From Clostridium gasigenes (GTDB lineage Bacteria; Bacillota; Clostridia; Clostridiales; Clostridiaceae), in assembly GCF_900104115.1 (NCBI RefSeq), contig NZ_FNJM01000001.1, positions 62,001 through 126,000 on the forward strand: a stretch of 64,000 bases of DNA, read 5' to 3'. The notes under the pieces are model-generated. The model saw only the letters and a list, made by a program, of their open reading frames with translations. It searched no databases and was not told the origin of the DNA. A program made the position numbers and the translations under genes. Shown in pieces: positions 55,145 to 63,375 of the stretch (position 1 is its first letter; each line of letters opens with the position of its first letter).

Positions 55145-55175
55145 TTGACTCTATAGTAACAATAGAGTTTATAAT
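55145..55175 (+). promoter_or_regulatory. MerR-type promoter and operator of the MATE gene
   Basis: TTGACT (55145-55150) and TATAAT (55170-55175) are 19 bases apart instead of 17, and the spacer holds the inverted repeat ACTCTAT-AGTAACA-ATAGAGT. An overlong 19-base spacer with a central palindrome is the hallmark of promoters that MerR proteins activate by untwisting DNA; the GACTCT...AGAGT form recalls the BmrR site. The regulator at 56716 is the likely binder. Confidence 0.8.
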
Positions 55176-55213
55176 AAGAAAAGGATAATAATAAATAAAA
55201 AAGGTGGATATAT

Positions 55214-56518
55214 ATGATAAAGGAATTTTTTAAATACGCTGTACCATCAGCAATTGCTATGTTCATTTCGTCTTTATATACAGTTATTGATGGAATATTC
55301 GTAGGAAAAGGTGTTGGAGATTCGGCATTAGCAGCGGTTAATATAGTATTACCATTTACAGTTTTGCTATTTGGGTTAGCTTCTATGTTTGCAATAGGTG
55401 GAGGGGCTTTGGTCTCTAAAAATGTTGGAGCAAATAATACTGAAAAAGCACTAGATGTATTTAGACAAGTATTTAAGTTTCTACTAATAATTAGTATAGG
55501 AATAAGTATAATTGGAGTTATATTTACAGAAGAAATAGTAACTTTACTTGGAGCAACAGACAATTTGAAGTCTTTAGGTGTAGAATATTTAAGGTTTTAT
55601 GCATTGTTTTGTATTCCTAATTTAATAGGGATAGTTCTTAGTAGTTTTGTGAGAAACGATGGTAGACCGAAACTTGCAATGATATCAACAATGGCTGGGG
55701 CAATAACTAATATAGTATTAGATTATATATTTATATTTGAACTCGGTTTTGGAATAAAAGGAGCAGCTATAGCTACAGGACTTGGTCAAATAGTTACAGT
55801 ATGCATATTACTACCTCATTTCTTAAAAGGAAAAGGTATTTTAACTTTTGGACGTGCAAATATTAACAGGGAACTTATTAAGGAGTTTTCACTTATAGGT
55901 TTTCCATCATTTTTTGCACAAGCAAGTTATTCAATAATTGTACTATTGCATAATATAGCTTTAGTAAAATTTGTAGGTGAGATAGGACTCTCATCATATA
56001 GTATAATAAATTATTTAACTACAAATATATATATGGTTCTTTATGGTATAACATTAGGTGTACAACCTCTTATTAGTTATAACTATGGAAGAAAAAATGG
56101 TGAGAAAATGTTAGGGTTCTTCAAGATAACATGTATATCATCAACTGTGATAAGTGGGATTTTTGTTATAGTAAGCTTTGTTTTTGGACCTAAACTTATA
56201 GGAATATTTACAATAGATCCAAATATAGCGCAATTATCTTATAATGCTCTTAGAATAGCAAGTTTTAGTTACTTTTTAGTAGGGCTAAACCTAAACACTC
56301 TTGTATATTATCAAGCTATAGAAAAACCAATGTATTCAAATATAAGTTGCATACTTAGGTCAGTTATATTTCTTCCAATATGTTTAATTGTATTTGGAAG
56401 TATGTTTGGAATAACTGGAATATGGATAAGTGCAACAGTATCTGAAAGTTTAACATTTATAACAGTTAAATTAATTGCAAATATTAAAACTTCTACAGAA
56501 GCAGTTTTAAGTGTATAA
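55214..56518 (+). CDS. MATE-family multidrug efflux transporter
   Basis: A 434-residue protein with twelve predicted helices and MATE family marks: IDGIFVGKGVGDSALAAVNI near the start, GGGALVSKNVGANNTEKA, and GVQPLISYNYG in the second half. MATE pumps expel cationic drugs in exchange for Na+ or H+. ATG after AAGGTGG. It is placed under a MerR-type promoter and is followed, after a terminator, by a BmrR-like regulator gene, forming a drug-sensing pump module. Confidence 0.9.
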   Translation: MIKEFFKYAVPSAIAMFISSLYTVIDGIFVGKGVGDSALAAVNIVLPFTVLLFGLASMFAIGGGALVSKNVGANNTEKALDVFRQVFKFLLIISIGISIIGVIFTEEIVTLLGATDNLKSLGVEYLRFYALFCIPNLIGIVLSSFVRNDGRPKLAMISTMAGAITNIVLDYIFIFELGFGIKGAAIATGLGQIVTVCILLPHFLKGKGILTFGRANINRELIKEFSLIGFPSFFAQASYSIIVLLHNIALVKFVGEIGLSSYSIINYLTTNIYMVLYGITLGVQPLISYNYGRKNGEKMLGFFKITCISSTVISGIFVIVSFVFGPKLIGIFTIDPNIAQLSYNALRIASFSYFLVGLNLNTLVYYQAIEKPMYSNISCILRSVIFLPICLIVFGSMFGITGIWISATVSESLTFITVKLIANIKTSTEAVLSV

Positions 56519-56572
56519 AATTTAATGAAATAATAGTCCAACCTTATAAAAGGAAAAAAATAGTAGTATAAT

Positions 56573-56606
56573 AAAGCTATGCTTAAAGTAATTTAGGCAT
56601 AGCTTT
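56573..56606 (+). terminator. Terminator of the MATE gene
   Basis: AAAGCTATGCTTAA pairs with TTTAGGCATAGCTTT (a small bulge) and ends in T. Confidence 0.75.
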
Positions 56607-56640
56607 TTAAATTTAAATTTAAGAAGGGATATGAAAAATA

Positions 56641-56697
56641 GGCTAAGGTGAAAAATAACTAGGATATTGACTAGTTATTTATTTTACAATGCCTAAA
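56641..56697. repeat. Dispersed palindromic repeat, best-preserved copy
   Basis: GGCTAAGGTGAAAAATAACT, AGGATATTG, then ACTAGTTATTTATTTTACAA and TGCCTAA. Left AATAACTAG faces right CTAGTTATT. Lies just upstream of the MerR-type gene. Confidence 0.65.
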
Positions 56698-56715
56698 TAC
56701 AAATGAGGTGTAAAG

Positions 56716-57537
56716 ATGGGAACAAACTTTTCTATTGGGGAAATGTCAAAGTTACATAATATATCAGTTCAAACATTAAGACATTATGACAAAATTGGGC
56801 TTTTAAAACCTTCATATATAAATGAAAAAAGCAGATATAGGTATTACTCTGCAAAACATTTTGTAATACTAGATTTAATAAAACAATGTAAGGCTATGGG
56901 ATTATCACTAGAGGAAATAAAGGGTTTAATAGAAAATTATACTTCTTTTGATTCTATACTTAATATAATAAGTAAGCAAAAAGAAATGATAGATAATAAA
57001 ATAAAGGAATTAAGCACCGTAAAAAATAATATTAGTTTTCTTGAAGAACGTATAAAAAAATCTTTAGAAGAAGGTATTGATGAGGTGTTTATTAAATATA
57101 GTGATGAAAGGAGATTTATTAAATATAATAATACAAAAAGATATACGGAAGAATTTGAAATAAACTTAAGTAAAACATTAGTAGATATGGAGCAAAAGTA
57201 TAGCAGTTCAAATAAAGAACTTGCATTTGCTATATCATACGAAGATATAAAAAAATATGAAAAATTAATATATAATAATATGCTAATTAGTGTTGGAGAG
57301 GGTATTCGAAATTATCATGAGAATTTAATAACATTGCCAAAGGGAGAATATATAACATTGAATTTTGATGATGATTATAAGGATACAAGTAAGTACTATA
57401 AAAAAATTATAGAGTATATTGATAAAAATAACATTGAAGTAATTGGAGATTTTTATGAAATATACATAATGACTAGAGTTGGAAATGATGGTAAGGAAAG
57501 ATCCTTAGGTCAGATACAAATATTAAAAAATATATAG
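56716..57537 (+). CDS. MerR-family multidrug-sensing regulator (BmrR-like)
   Basis: A 273-residue regulator. The N-terminal MerR helix-turn-helix is FSIGEMSKLHNISVQTLRHY followed by DKIGLLKPSYINEKSRYRYY; a dimerisation coiled coil covers about 75-120; the C-terminal part (about 125-273) looks like a GyrI/BmrR-type effector-binding domain ending EIYIMTRVGNDGKERSLGQI. It should activate the upstream MATE gene through the 19-base-spacer promoter when a drug binds. ATG after GAGGTG. Confidence 0.88.
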   Translation: MGTNFSIGEMSKLHNISVQTLRHYDKIGLLKPSYINEKSRYRYYSAKHFVILDLIKQCKAMGLSLEEIKGLIENYTSFDSILNIISKQKEMIDNKIKELSTVKNNISFLEERIKKSLEEGIDEVFIKYSDERRFIKYNNTKRYTEEFEINLSKTLVDMEQKYSSSNKELAFAISYEDIKKYEKLIYNNMLISVGEGIRNYHENLITLPKGEYITLNFDDDYKDTSKYYKKIIEYIDKNNIEVIGDFYEIYIMTRVGNDGKERSLGQIQILKNI

Positions 57538-57570
57538 AAACAAATAAAATGTATCGATAGAATATAATAA

Positions 57571-57606
57571 AAAATAGGCTCTTCTTAATTAGAAGGACCT
57601 ATTTTT
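57571..57606 (+). terminator. Terminator of the MerR-type gene
   Basis: AAAATAGGCTCTTCT with AGAAGGACCTATTTT (two mismatches) followed by T. Confidence 0.7.
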
Positions 57607-57664
57607 TTTATTAATTAAGTGAATTTTATAAAATAGACATTTATTTTATATTTTAATTAGAAAA

Positions 57665-57758
57665 CTATTTTTTAGACCAAGAACTATCACTACCTGGAGT
57701 AGTGGTTGTCCACCAATTAGCTTTATAGATTATACCATTATATTTAAGCAGAATAGGG
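57665..57758 (-). pseudogene. Frameshifted second chitin-binding module
   Basis: Just past the chitinase stop, another minus-strand frame reads YNGIIYKANWWTTTTPGSDS then SWSKK and a stop (57667-57665). This is clearly a CBM5/12 core like the one still in frame upstream (YNGVKYKAKWWTKGE). Removing one C from the CCC run (GGG at 57756-57758 on the plus strand) joins the two, giving AGTPILLKYNGIIYKANWW. So the gene once ended with a second chitin-binding module. Confidence 0.75.
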
Positions 57759-59291
57759 TGTTCCAGCAATGTAGTCTACACTTCCATCGGTATTTGAAGT
57801 TGGAACTATAGACCAAGCTTGGCTAGCTGAAGGTATTTCACCTTTTGTCCACCATTTAGCTTTATATTTAACACCATTATATATTACTGTATCACCGGCG
57901 TTATAAATTTTATCTGCATCATAGGTGTCACCTGATGGTACAACTGGTTTTTGTACTGTTACTGTAGCAGTTGCAGTGGTAACAAGACCTTTGCTATCAG
58001 TTACTTTATAAGTTAAGGTGTAATTACCTACAACTTGCGTGTTAACAGAACCACTAACAACTATTTTGCTAGTTAAATCACCCTCTTCTGTATCAGTAGC
58101 TGTAATACCAGTTAAGGCATTGAAAGAAGTTCCAACATTCACAGTATTATTTTTCACACCATTTAAAACAGGCGCAGTATTAGTAGCTGGTGGAGTTGGA
58201 TTAGTTGTCCCAAATTGTTTATATACATTATTAAATAAGTATAAACCAGTAATTCCTTGATTTGTATCAAATTTAGCATCTCTGTTTATTGACCAATAAG
58301 AAGTCATAGCAACTTTGTTTTTAATTGAAGCATCAACTACAATTTTTGCTAAATCAGGAGTAAAAGTTGGGAATGAACTGCCCTCATAACCAATTGAACA
58401 GGTTGTACCTAATTTTGCATATGCATCAGCATCACTTAAAGTTGCACCGGTAAATTTCTTATAGTAATCCTTTAATTGATCTTTAGTTGAAGTCATAGCT
58501 CTAACAGATGCTGTACCATAATTTTCGCCTGGTAACAATACACCATCACCATAACACATTGTCATAATATTAACGGCTTTTAAATTAACACCATTAGCTA
58601 AATAGGCTTCTAATACGCCTAAACCTTCAGAAGTTAACCCACTTGGTAATACAGGTAATGTTAAAACTACATCTACTTTTGTTGCATCTTGAACTAATTT
58701 AATAGCTTTAGCATTTGTAATGTTTGAAGCTTTGTTTTGAGCACCGCCTTCAACATCTAAATCTAATCTAGTTAACCCATATCCATTAACTATATCTGTA
58801 TAAGTAGCTGCTAGTACATTAACATCAGAAGATGCTTCCCAAAGCGGTGTTCCAGATAATCCTCCAAAAGATATAGTTACATCTCCGCCATTTGATCTAA
58901 AGTCTTTTATTGATTGTTTAAGTCCAGCATATTGAGTGTCGTTTGAACCCTCAGTTAATACAGAATAGCCACCCCAGCCCCAATTAACCTTACCGTTTGA
59001 AACATTTCCTGTAGCTTGGATAAATCCTAGGTTGAAATATTTTACACCAGTGTCTTGAGATAGTTTTGTTAGGTTTGCAACCCCGTTGTAGTTATAATCT
59101 ACTTTTGTAATCCACTCTACCATATCAACGTAGGGTGCGTTAACTTGAGTTGGCCAAGTTACTCCATGTCCAACCCCGTAATCGGTAGTTGCAGCTAAAG
59201 CTGGTACAGTTGACATGCTATTTACACAGGGTAATAACATAACAGTTGCAAGAGAAGTGGCTAAGATTTTTTTTGTAATACTTTTAATCAT
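57744..59291 (-). CDS. Secreted GH18 chitinase with Ig-like and CBM5/12 modules
   Basis: A 515-residue exported enzyme. A signal peptide of about 33 residues ends near ALAATT. The GH18 catalytic domain (about 40-355) has FGGLSG and the active-site RLDLDVEG (Asp-x-Asp-x-Glu), where Glu is the acid catalyst. An Ig-like/DUF5011 repeat (about 365-450, GITATDTEEGDLTSKIVV) and one CBM5/12 module (YNAGDTVIYNGVKYKAKWW) follow. It hydrolyses chitin outside the cell. The start at 59291 follows AAAGGAGG; an upstream GTG/ATG extension is rejected. A frameshift removes a second binding module. Own promoter in the AT-rich gap before livJ. Confidence 0.88.
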   Translation of the reverse strand: MIKSITKKILATSLATVMLLPCVNSMSTVPALAATTDYGVGHGVTWPTQVNAPYVDMVEWITKVDYNYNGVANLTKLSQDTGVKYFNLGFIQATGNVSNGKVNWGWGGYSVLTEGSNDTQYAGLKQSIKDFRSNGGDVTISFGGLSGTPLWEASSDVNVLAATYTDIVNGYGLTRLDLDVEGGAQNKASNITNAKAIKLVQDATKVDVVLTLPVLPSGLTSEGLGVLEAYLANGVNLKAVNIMTMCYGDGVLLPGENYGTASVRAMTSTKDQLKDYYKKFTGATLSDADAYAKLGTTCSIGYEGSSFPTFTPDLAKIVVDASIKNKVAMTSYWSINRDAKFDTNQGITGLYLFNNVYKQFGTTNPTPPATNTAPVLNGVKNNTVNVGTSFNALTGITATDTEEGDLTSKIVVSGSVNTQVVGNYTLTYKVTDSKGLVTTATATVTVQKPVVPSGDTYDADKIYNAGDTVIYNGVKYKAKWWTKGEIPSASQAWSIVPTSNTDGSVDYIAGTPYSA

Positions 59292-59573
59292 GAAAAAACC
59301 TCCTTTAATTACTTTTATTCCCATACAACTATATCTTAAACCTTTTTATTGAAAAAAGCATTTGTTTTTTAAATTCTAATTGATAATTTTTACAAAAAAA
59401 GATTAAATATACAAGTTAAAATATAATTATTTTATAAAAATAAAAATGTTTATATTGTATTTTAAAATGCAATATGATATTATATTGATAAAATAAAACT
59501 TGATAATATATCAAATTAATACTAAAATAGATTAAAACTTAAAAAGTTGATAATATGAAAAGGGGGCAATATT

Positions 59574-60713
59574 ATGAAAAAGAAATTAGTAGCATGTGTA
59601 ATTGCAGGGGCAATGGCAATTACTACACTTGTGGGATGCGGTAATAAAAGTAATGAGGATATTATTAAAATTGGTGGAATAGGACCACTTACAGGAACAG
59701 CTTCAACTTATGGACAATCAGTTAAAGAAGGCGCGGATTTATATGTAGAGGAAATAAATAATGCTGGTGGGGTAAGCGGAAAACAAATAGAACTTATATT
59801 TGAAGATGACCAAGCAGAGCCAAATTCAGCAATTCAAGCCTTTAACAAATTAGTAGATAATGATAAGGTAGTGGCAGTTTTAGGACCTGTAACATCAGGA
59901 GCAGCAACAGCAGTTGCACCAAATGCAACTGATAAACAAATACCACTTATTACACCAACAGGTACAGAACCAAACATTACGAGAGTTGGTGGAGAATTTG
60001 TATTTAGAGGATGCTTCGTAGATTCATTCCAAGGTGAGATTTTAGCTAAATATGCTAAAGAAAACTTAGGAAAGAAAACAGCGGCAGTTTTATATAATTC
60101 AGGATCAGATTATTCAAAAGGTATAGCTGAAAGTTTTAAGAAAGATTTTGAAGCAACTGGTGGAAATGTTATTGAATATTTAAGCTATAACGATAAAGAA
60201 ACAGATTATAATGCTCAATTAACTAAAATAAAATCTTCTAACCCAGATGTATTAGTTCTTCCAGATTATTATAATGTAGTTGGGTTAATTGCTAGCCAAG
60301 CTAGAGATAAGGGGATAACATCTCAATTATTAGGTGGCGATGGTTGGGAATCTCAAGAGCTTGCAACTATAGGTAAGGATGCTGTAAAGGGTGCATTATA
60401 CATTAATCATTATTACGCAGGTGATAAAGAAGAAAATGTTAAGAAATTTGGAGATAGTTATAAAGCAAAATACAAAAAAGATCCAGATGCATTTGCAGCT
60501 TTAGCTTACGATACAATGAAAGTTTTATTAAAAGGTATTGAAGATGCAAAAAGTACAGATGGAGTAGCTATTAAAGAGGCTTTAAAGAAAGTTGAAATTA
60601 ATAGTGTTACAGGAAATATTAAATTTAATGATGAAAGATCAGCGATTAAGACTGCAAGTATAATTAAAGTAGATGGAGATAAAAATCAATTAGTAGATAA
60701 AATTAACCCTTAA
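59574..60713 (+). CDS. livJ: Branched-chain amino acid ABC importer, substrate-binding lipoprotein
   Basis: A 379-residue lipoprotein (lipobox ending LVGCG, Cys22). The mature chain has KIGGIGPLTGTASTYGQSVK and GKQIELIFEDDQAEPNSAIQ, the type I periplasmic-binding fold of LivJ/LivK. It captures Leu, Ile or Val outside the cell; the exact preference is not readable. ATG after AGGGGG. A hairpin before livH probably allows more of this protein than of the membrane parts. The 282 bases upstream are almost pure A/T with no clear promoter match. Confidence 0.9.
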   Translation: MKKKLVACVIAGAMAITTLVGCGNKSNEDIIKIGGIGPLTGTASTYGQSVKEGADLYVEEINNAGGVSGKQIELIFEDDQAEPNSAIQAFNKLVDNDKVVAVLGPVTSGAATAVAPNATDKQIPLITPTGTEPNITRVGGEFVFRGCFVDSFQGEILAKYAKENLGKKTAAVLYNSGSDYSKGIAESFKKDFEATGGNVIEYLSYNDKETDYNAQLTKIKSSNPDVLVLPDYYNVVGLIASQARDKGITSQLLGGDGWESQELATIGKDAVKGALYINHYYAGDKEENVKKFGDSYKAKYKKDPDAFAALAYDTMKVLLKGIEDAKSTDGVAIKEALKKVEINSVTGNIKFNDERSAIKTASIIKVDGDKNQLVDKINP

Positions 60714-60715
60714 GG

Positions 60716-60753
60716 GATTAGCAAATAAATGACTAATTATTTATTTGCTAATC
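60716..60753 (+). terminator. Intra-operon hairpin between livJ and livH
   Basis: GATTAGCAAATAA / TTATTTGCTAATC perfect 13-bp stem directly after the livJ stop. No T run, so it probably acts as a partial terminator or mRNA 3' stabiliser. Confidence 0.6.
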
Positions 60754-60782
60754 ACTAAATTTAACTAAAGGAGGAGAGTATT

Positions 60783-61658
60783 ATGGAATTTTCAGAGCAA
60801 CTTATAAACGGACTAGCATTAGGGAGTGTATATGCCCTCCTTGCTCTTGGGTATACAATGGTTTATGGAATTATTAAATTAATAAACTTTGCCCATGGAG
60901 AAATATATATGATAGGTGCCTTTTCAGGATACTTTGCAGCGAATACATTAGGATTTTCATTAGTGCCTACATTAATAGTTGCAATGTTAATATCAGCAGC
61001 GGCAGGGATAATTATTGAAAAAGTAGCTTATAAACCACTTAGAAATTCACCAAGAATAACCCTTTTAATAACAGCAATAGGGGTTTCTCTATTACTACAA
61101 AATGGAATGAGGTTAATAGTTGGGGCTAACCCAAAGGCATTTCCAGAGTTAATTAGAAATAAGGTTATATCTTTAGGTGGAGTTGAAATAAACAGTAAAA
61201 CAATACTACTTCTTGCTGTATCAGCATTTTTAGTATTCCTACTTCAATTTATTGTTTATAAAACTAAAGTTGGAAAAGCAATGAGAGCAGCTTCTTTTGA
61301 TACAGAAGCATCACAACTTATGGGGATAAATGTTAATAATACTATATCACTTACATTTGCCATAGGATCAGCACTTGCAGGGGTTGCAGGAGTTTTAGTT
61401 GCTATTTCATATCCAAGCATAACACCATATATGGGAACAATGCCAGGGCTTAAAGCCTTTGTTGCAGCAGTTCTTGGAGGAATAGGAAGCATACCAGGTG
61501 CGCTACTTGGAGGATTCCTTATGGGAATGATAGAAACTTTAACAAAAGCATATATATCAACAAGTTTCTCAGATGCTATAGCTTTTTCAGTGTTAATAAT
61601 AATATTGTTAATTAAACCTTCGGGGTTACTTGGCAAAAAGACTAATGAGAAGGTGTAG
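60783..61658 (+). CDS. livH: Branched-chain amino acid ABC importer, permease LivH
   Basis: A 291-residue permease with about eight helices: INGLALGSVYALLALGYTMV near the start, MRAASFDTEASQLMGINVN in the coupling region and AFVAAVLGGIGSIPGALLGG toward the end, all usual in LivH. It forms the membrane channel with LivM. ATG after GGAGGAG; the livM gene follows within a few bases. Confidence 0.92.
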   Translation: MEFSEQLINGLALGSVYALLALGYTMVYGIIKLINFAHGEIYMIGAFSGYFAANTLGFSLVPTLIVAMLISAAAGIIIEKVAYKPLRNSPRITLLITAIGVSLLLQNGMRLIVGANPKAFPELIRNKVISLGGVEINSKTILLLAVSAFLVFLLQFIVYKTKVGKAMRAASFDTEASQLMGINVNNTISLTFAIGSALAGVAGVLVAISYPSITPYMGTMPGLKAFVAAVLGGIGSIPGALLGGFLMGMIETLTKAYISTSFSDAIAFSVLIIILLIKPSGLLGKKTNEKV

Positions 61659-61661
61659 GTG

Positions 61662-62612
61662 ATGAATATGAAATGTATGAGCAAAAAAACATTAGTTAAT
61701 ATAGGACTTATAATTGGAACGTTTTTAATATTATTTATATTAATGACTACTAAAGTAATTAATTCATACTATGGTGGAATTATTATTTTAATTCTTATAA
61801 ATATAGTTTTAGCAGTATCTCTTAATTTGATAGTTGGATTTACAGGGCAATTATGTTTAGGGCATGCAGGGTTTATGGCTATTGGAGCATATGTTTCAGC
61901 GGTTCTTTCAGTAAATATGAAATTGCCATTTTTTCTTTCAATTATAGTTGGAGGAGTTATTGCAGGAATATTTGCAGCTTTAATAGGATATCCAACTTTA
62001 AAGCTAAAAGGTGATTATTTTGCAATTACCACTTTAGCTTTTGGAGAAATAATTAGGGTTATAATTATGAATCTTGATTATGTTGGAGGAGCTAGAGGCT
62101 TTTCTGGAATTCCAAGAAAAACAAACTTTACTATAGCATTTTTAGCTATGGTTATAGCGATAGTTGTAATTTATAATATTATTCATTCAACTCAAGGAAG
62201 ATCAATGGTAGCAATAAGAGAAAACGAAATAGCTGCAGAAGCTATGGGTGTAAATGCATTTAAATATAAAATGATGGCATTTATAGTTGCAGCTTTCTTT
62301 GCAGGGGCAGCTGGTGGGTTATACTCTCATCATATGGGATTTATACAACCAACATCATTTGATTTTGTTAAGTCAATAGATATTCTAACATTTGTAGTTT
62401 TTGGTGGTATGGGTTCGTTATCAGGGTCTGTAATAGCTACTGTTATATTAACATTTTTACCAGAAGGACTTAGAGAATTTAAAGAATTAAGAATGATTAT
62501 ATATCCACTTGCTCTAATTGTTTTAATGATATTTAGACCACAAGGGTTACTTGGAAATAAAGAATTATCACTTAAAGTGTTTGGTAAATTTAGAAAAAGA
62601 AAGGAGGGCTAA
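61662..62612 (+). CDS. livM: Branched-chain amino acid ABC importer, permease LivM
   Basis: A 316-residue permease of about nine helices with LNLIVGFTGQLCLGHAGFMA, TLKLKGDYFAITTLAFGEII and the coupling stretch AIRENEIAAEAMGVNAFKYK typical of LivM. GTG 61659, ATG 61662 and ATG 61668 are all possible starts right after livH; 61662 is chosen for spacing from AGGTG. The livG ribosome site lies inside its last codons. Confidence 0.9.
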   Translation: MNMKCMSKKTLVNIGLIIGTFLILFILMTTKVINSYYGGIIILILINIVLAVSLNLIVGFTGQLCLGHAGFMAIGAYVSAVLSVNMKLPFFLSIIVGGVIAGIFAALIGYPTLKLKGDYFAITTLAFGEIIRVIIMNLDYVGGARGFSGIPRKTNFTIAFLAMVIAIVVIYNIIHSTQGRSMVAIRENEIAAEAMGVNAFKYKMMAFIVAAFFAGAAGGLYSHHMGFIQPTSFDFVKSIDILTFVVFGGMGSLSGSVIATVILTFLPEGLREFKELRMIIYPLALIVLMIFRPQGLLGNKELSLKVFGKFRKRKEG

Positions 62613-62615
62613 ACT

Positions 62616-63374
62616 ATGTTATCAGTAGAAAATCTTTCTATACAATTCGGAGGGTTAAAGGCTGTATCAGATTTTAATTTAAAGATAGGTTCAAAAGAAA
62701 TTGTAGGACTTATAGGACCAAATGGGGCAGGAAAAACAACAGTATTTAATATGCTAACTGGAGTATATAATCCAACTGAGGGAAAGATATGTTATCTTGG
62801 AGAAGACATTCATGGTTTAAAGCCTTATAATATTACCAAGAAGAAAATAGCTAGAACCTTTCAAAATATAAGGTTATTTTCAACACTATCAGTGATAGAT
62901 AATGTAAAGATTAGCTTTAACTATATGATAGATTACAATATGTTAGATTCTATTTTTAGAACACCTAGGTTTAGAAAAGAAGAAAAGGAAATAGAAGAGA
63001 AAAGCATAGAGCTTTTAAAAATATTTAATTTAGATGATAAAAAAGATGAAATGGCTAAAAATCTTTCTTATGGAGAACAAAGAAGACTTGAAATAGTTAG
63101 AGCTTTGGCAACCAATCCATCATTATTACTACTAGATGAACCAGCAGCTGGAATGAATCCAAAGGAAACTCATGAACTTATGAATATGATTGGTTGGATT
63201 AAGGAAAAATTTGAAATATCAATACTATTAATAGAACATGATATGAAACTTGTTATGGGTGTTTGTGAAAAAATAGTAGTATTAGACTACGGTAAAAAAA
63301 TAGCTGAAGGAACACCAGCTGAAATAAAGATAAATACTAGGGTAATTGAAGCTTACCTTGGAGAGGGGGCATAA
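62616..63374 (+). CDS. livG: Branched-chain amino acid ABC importer, ATPase LivG
   Basis: A 252-residue ATPase: Walker A GPNGAGKTTVFN, Q-loop RTFQNIRLFSTLS, signature NLSYGEQRRLEIVRALA, Walker B LLLLDEPAAGMNP and IEHDMKLVMGVCE. The LSYGEQRR form of the signature and the GMNP after Walker B are typical of LivG. ATG after AAGGAGGG, 3 bases after livM. Works as a heterodimer with LivF. Confidence 0.94.
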   Translation: MLSVENLSIQFGGLKAVSDFNLKIGSKEIVGLIGPNGAGKTTVFNMLTGVYNPTEGKICYLGEDIHGLKPYNITKKKIARTFQNIRLFSTLSVIDNVKISFNYMIDYNMLDSIFRTPRFRKEEKEIEEKSIELLKIFNLDDKKDEMAKNLSYGEQRRLEIVRALATNPSLLLLDEPAAGMNPKETHELMNMIGWIKEKFEISILLIEHDMKLVMGVCEKIVVLDYGKKIAEGTPAEIKINTRVIEAYLGEGA

Positions 63375-63375
63375 A

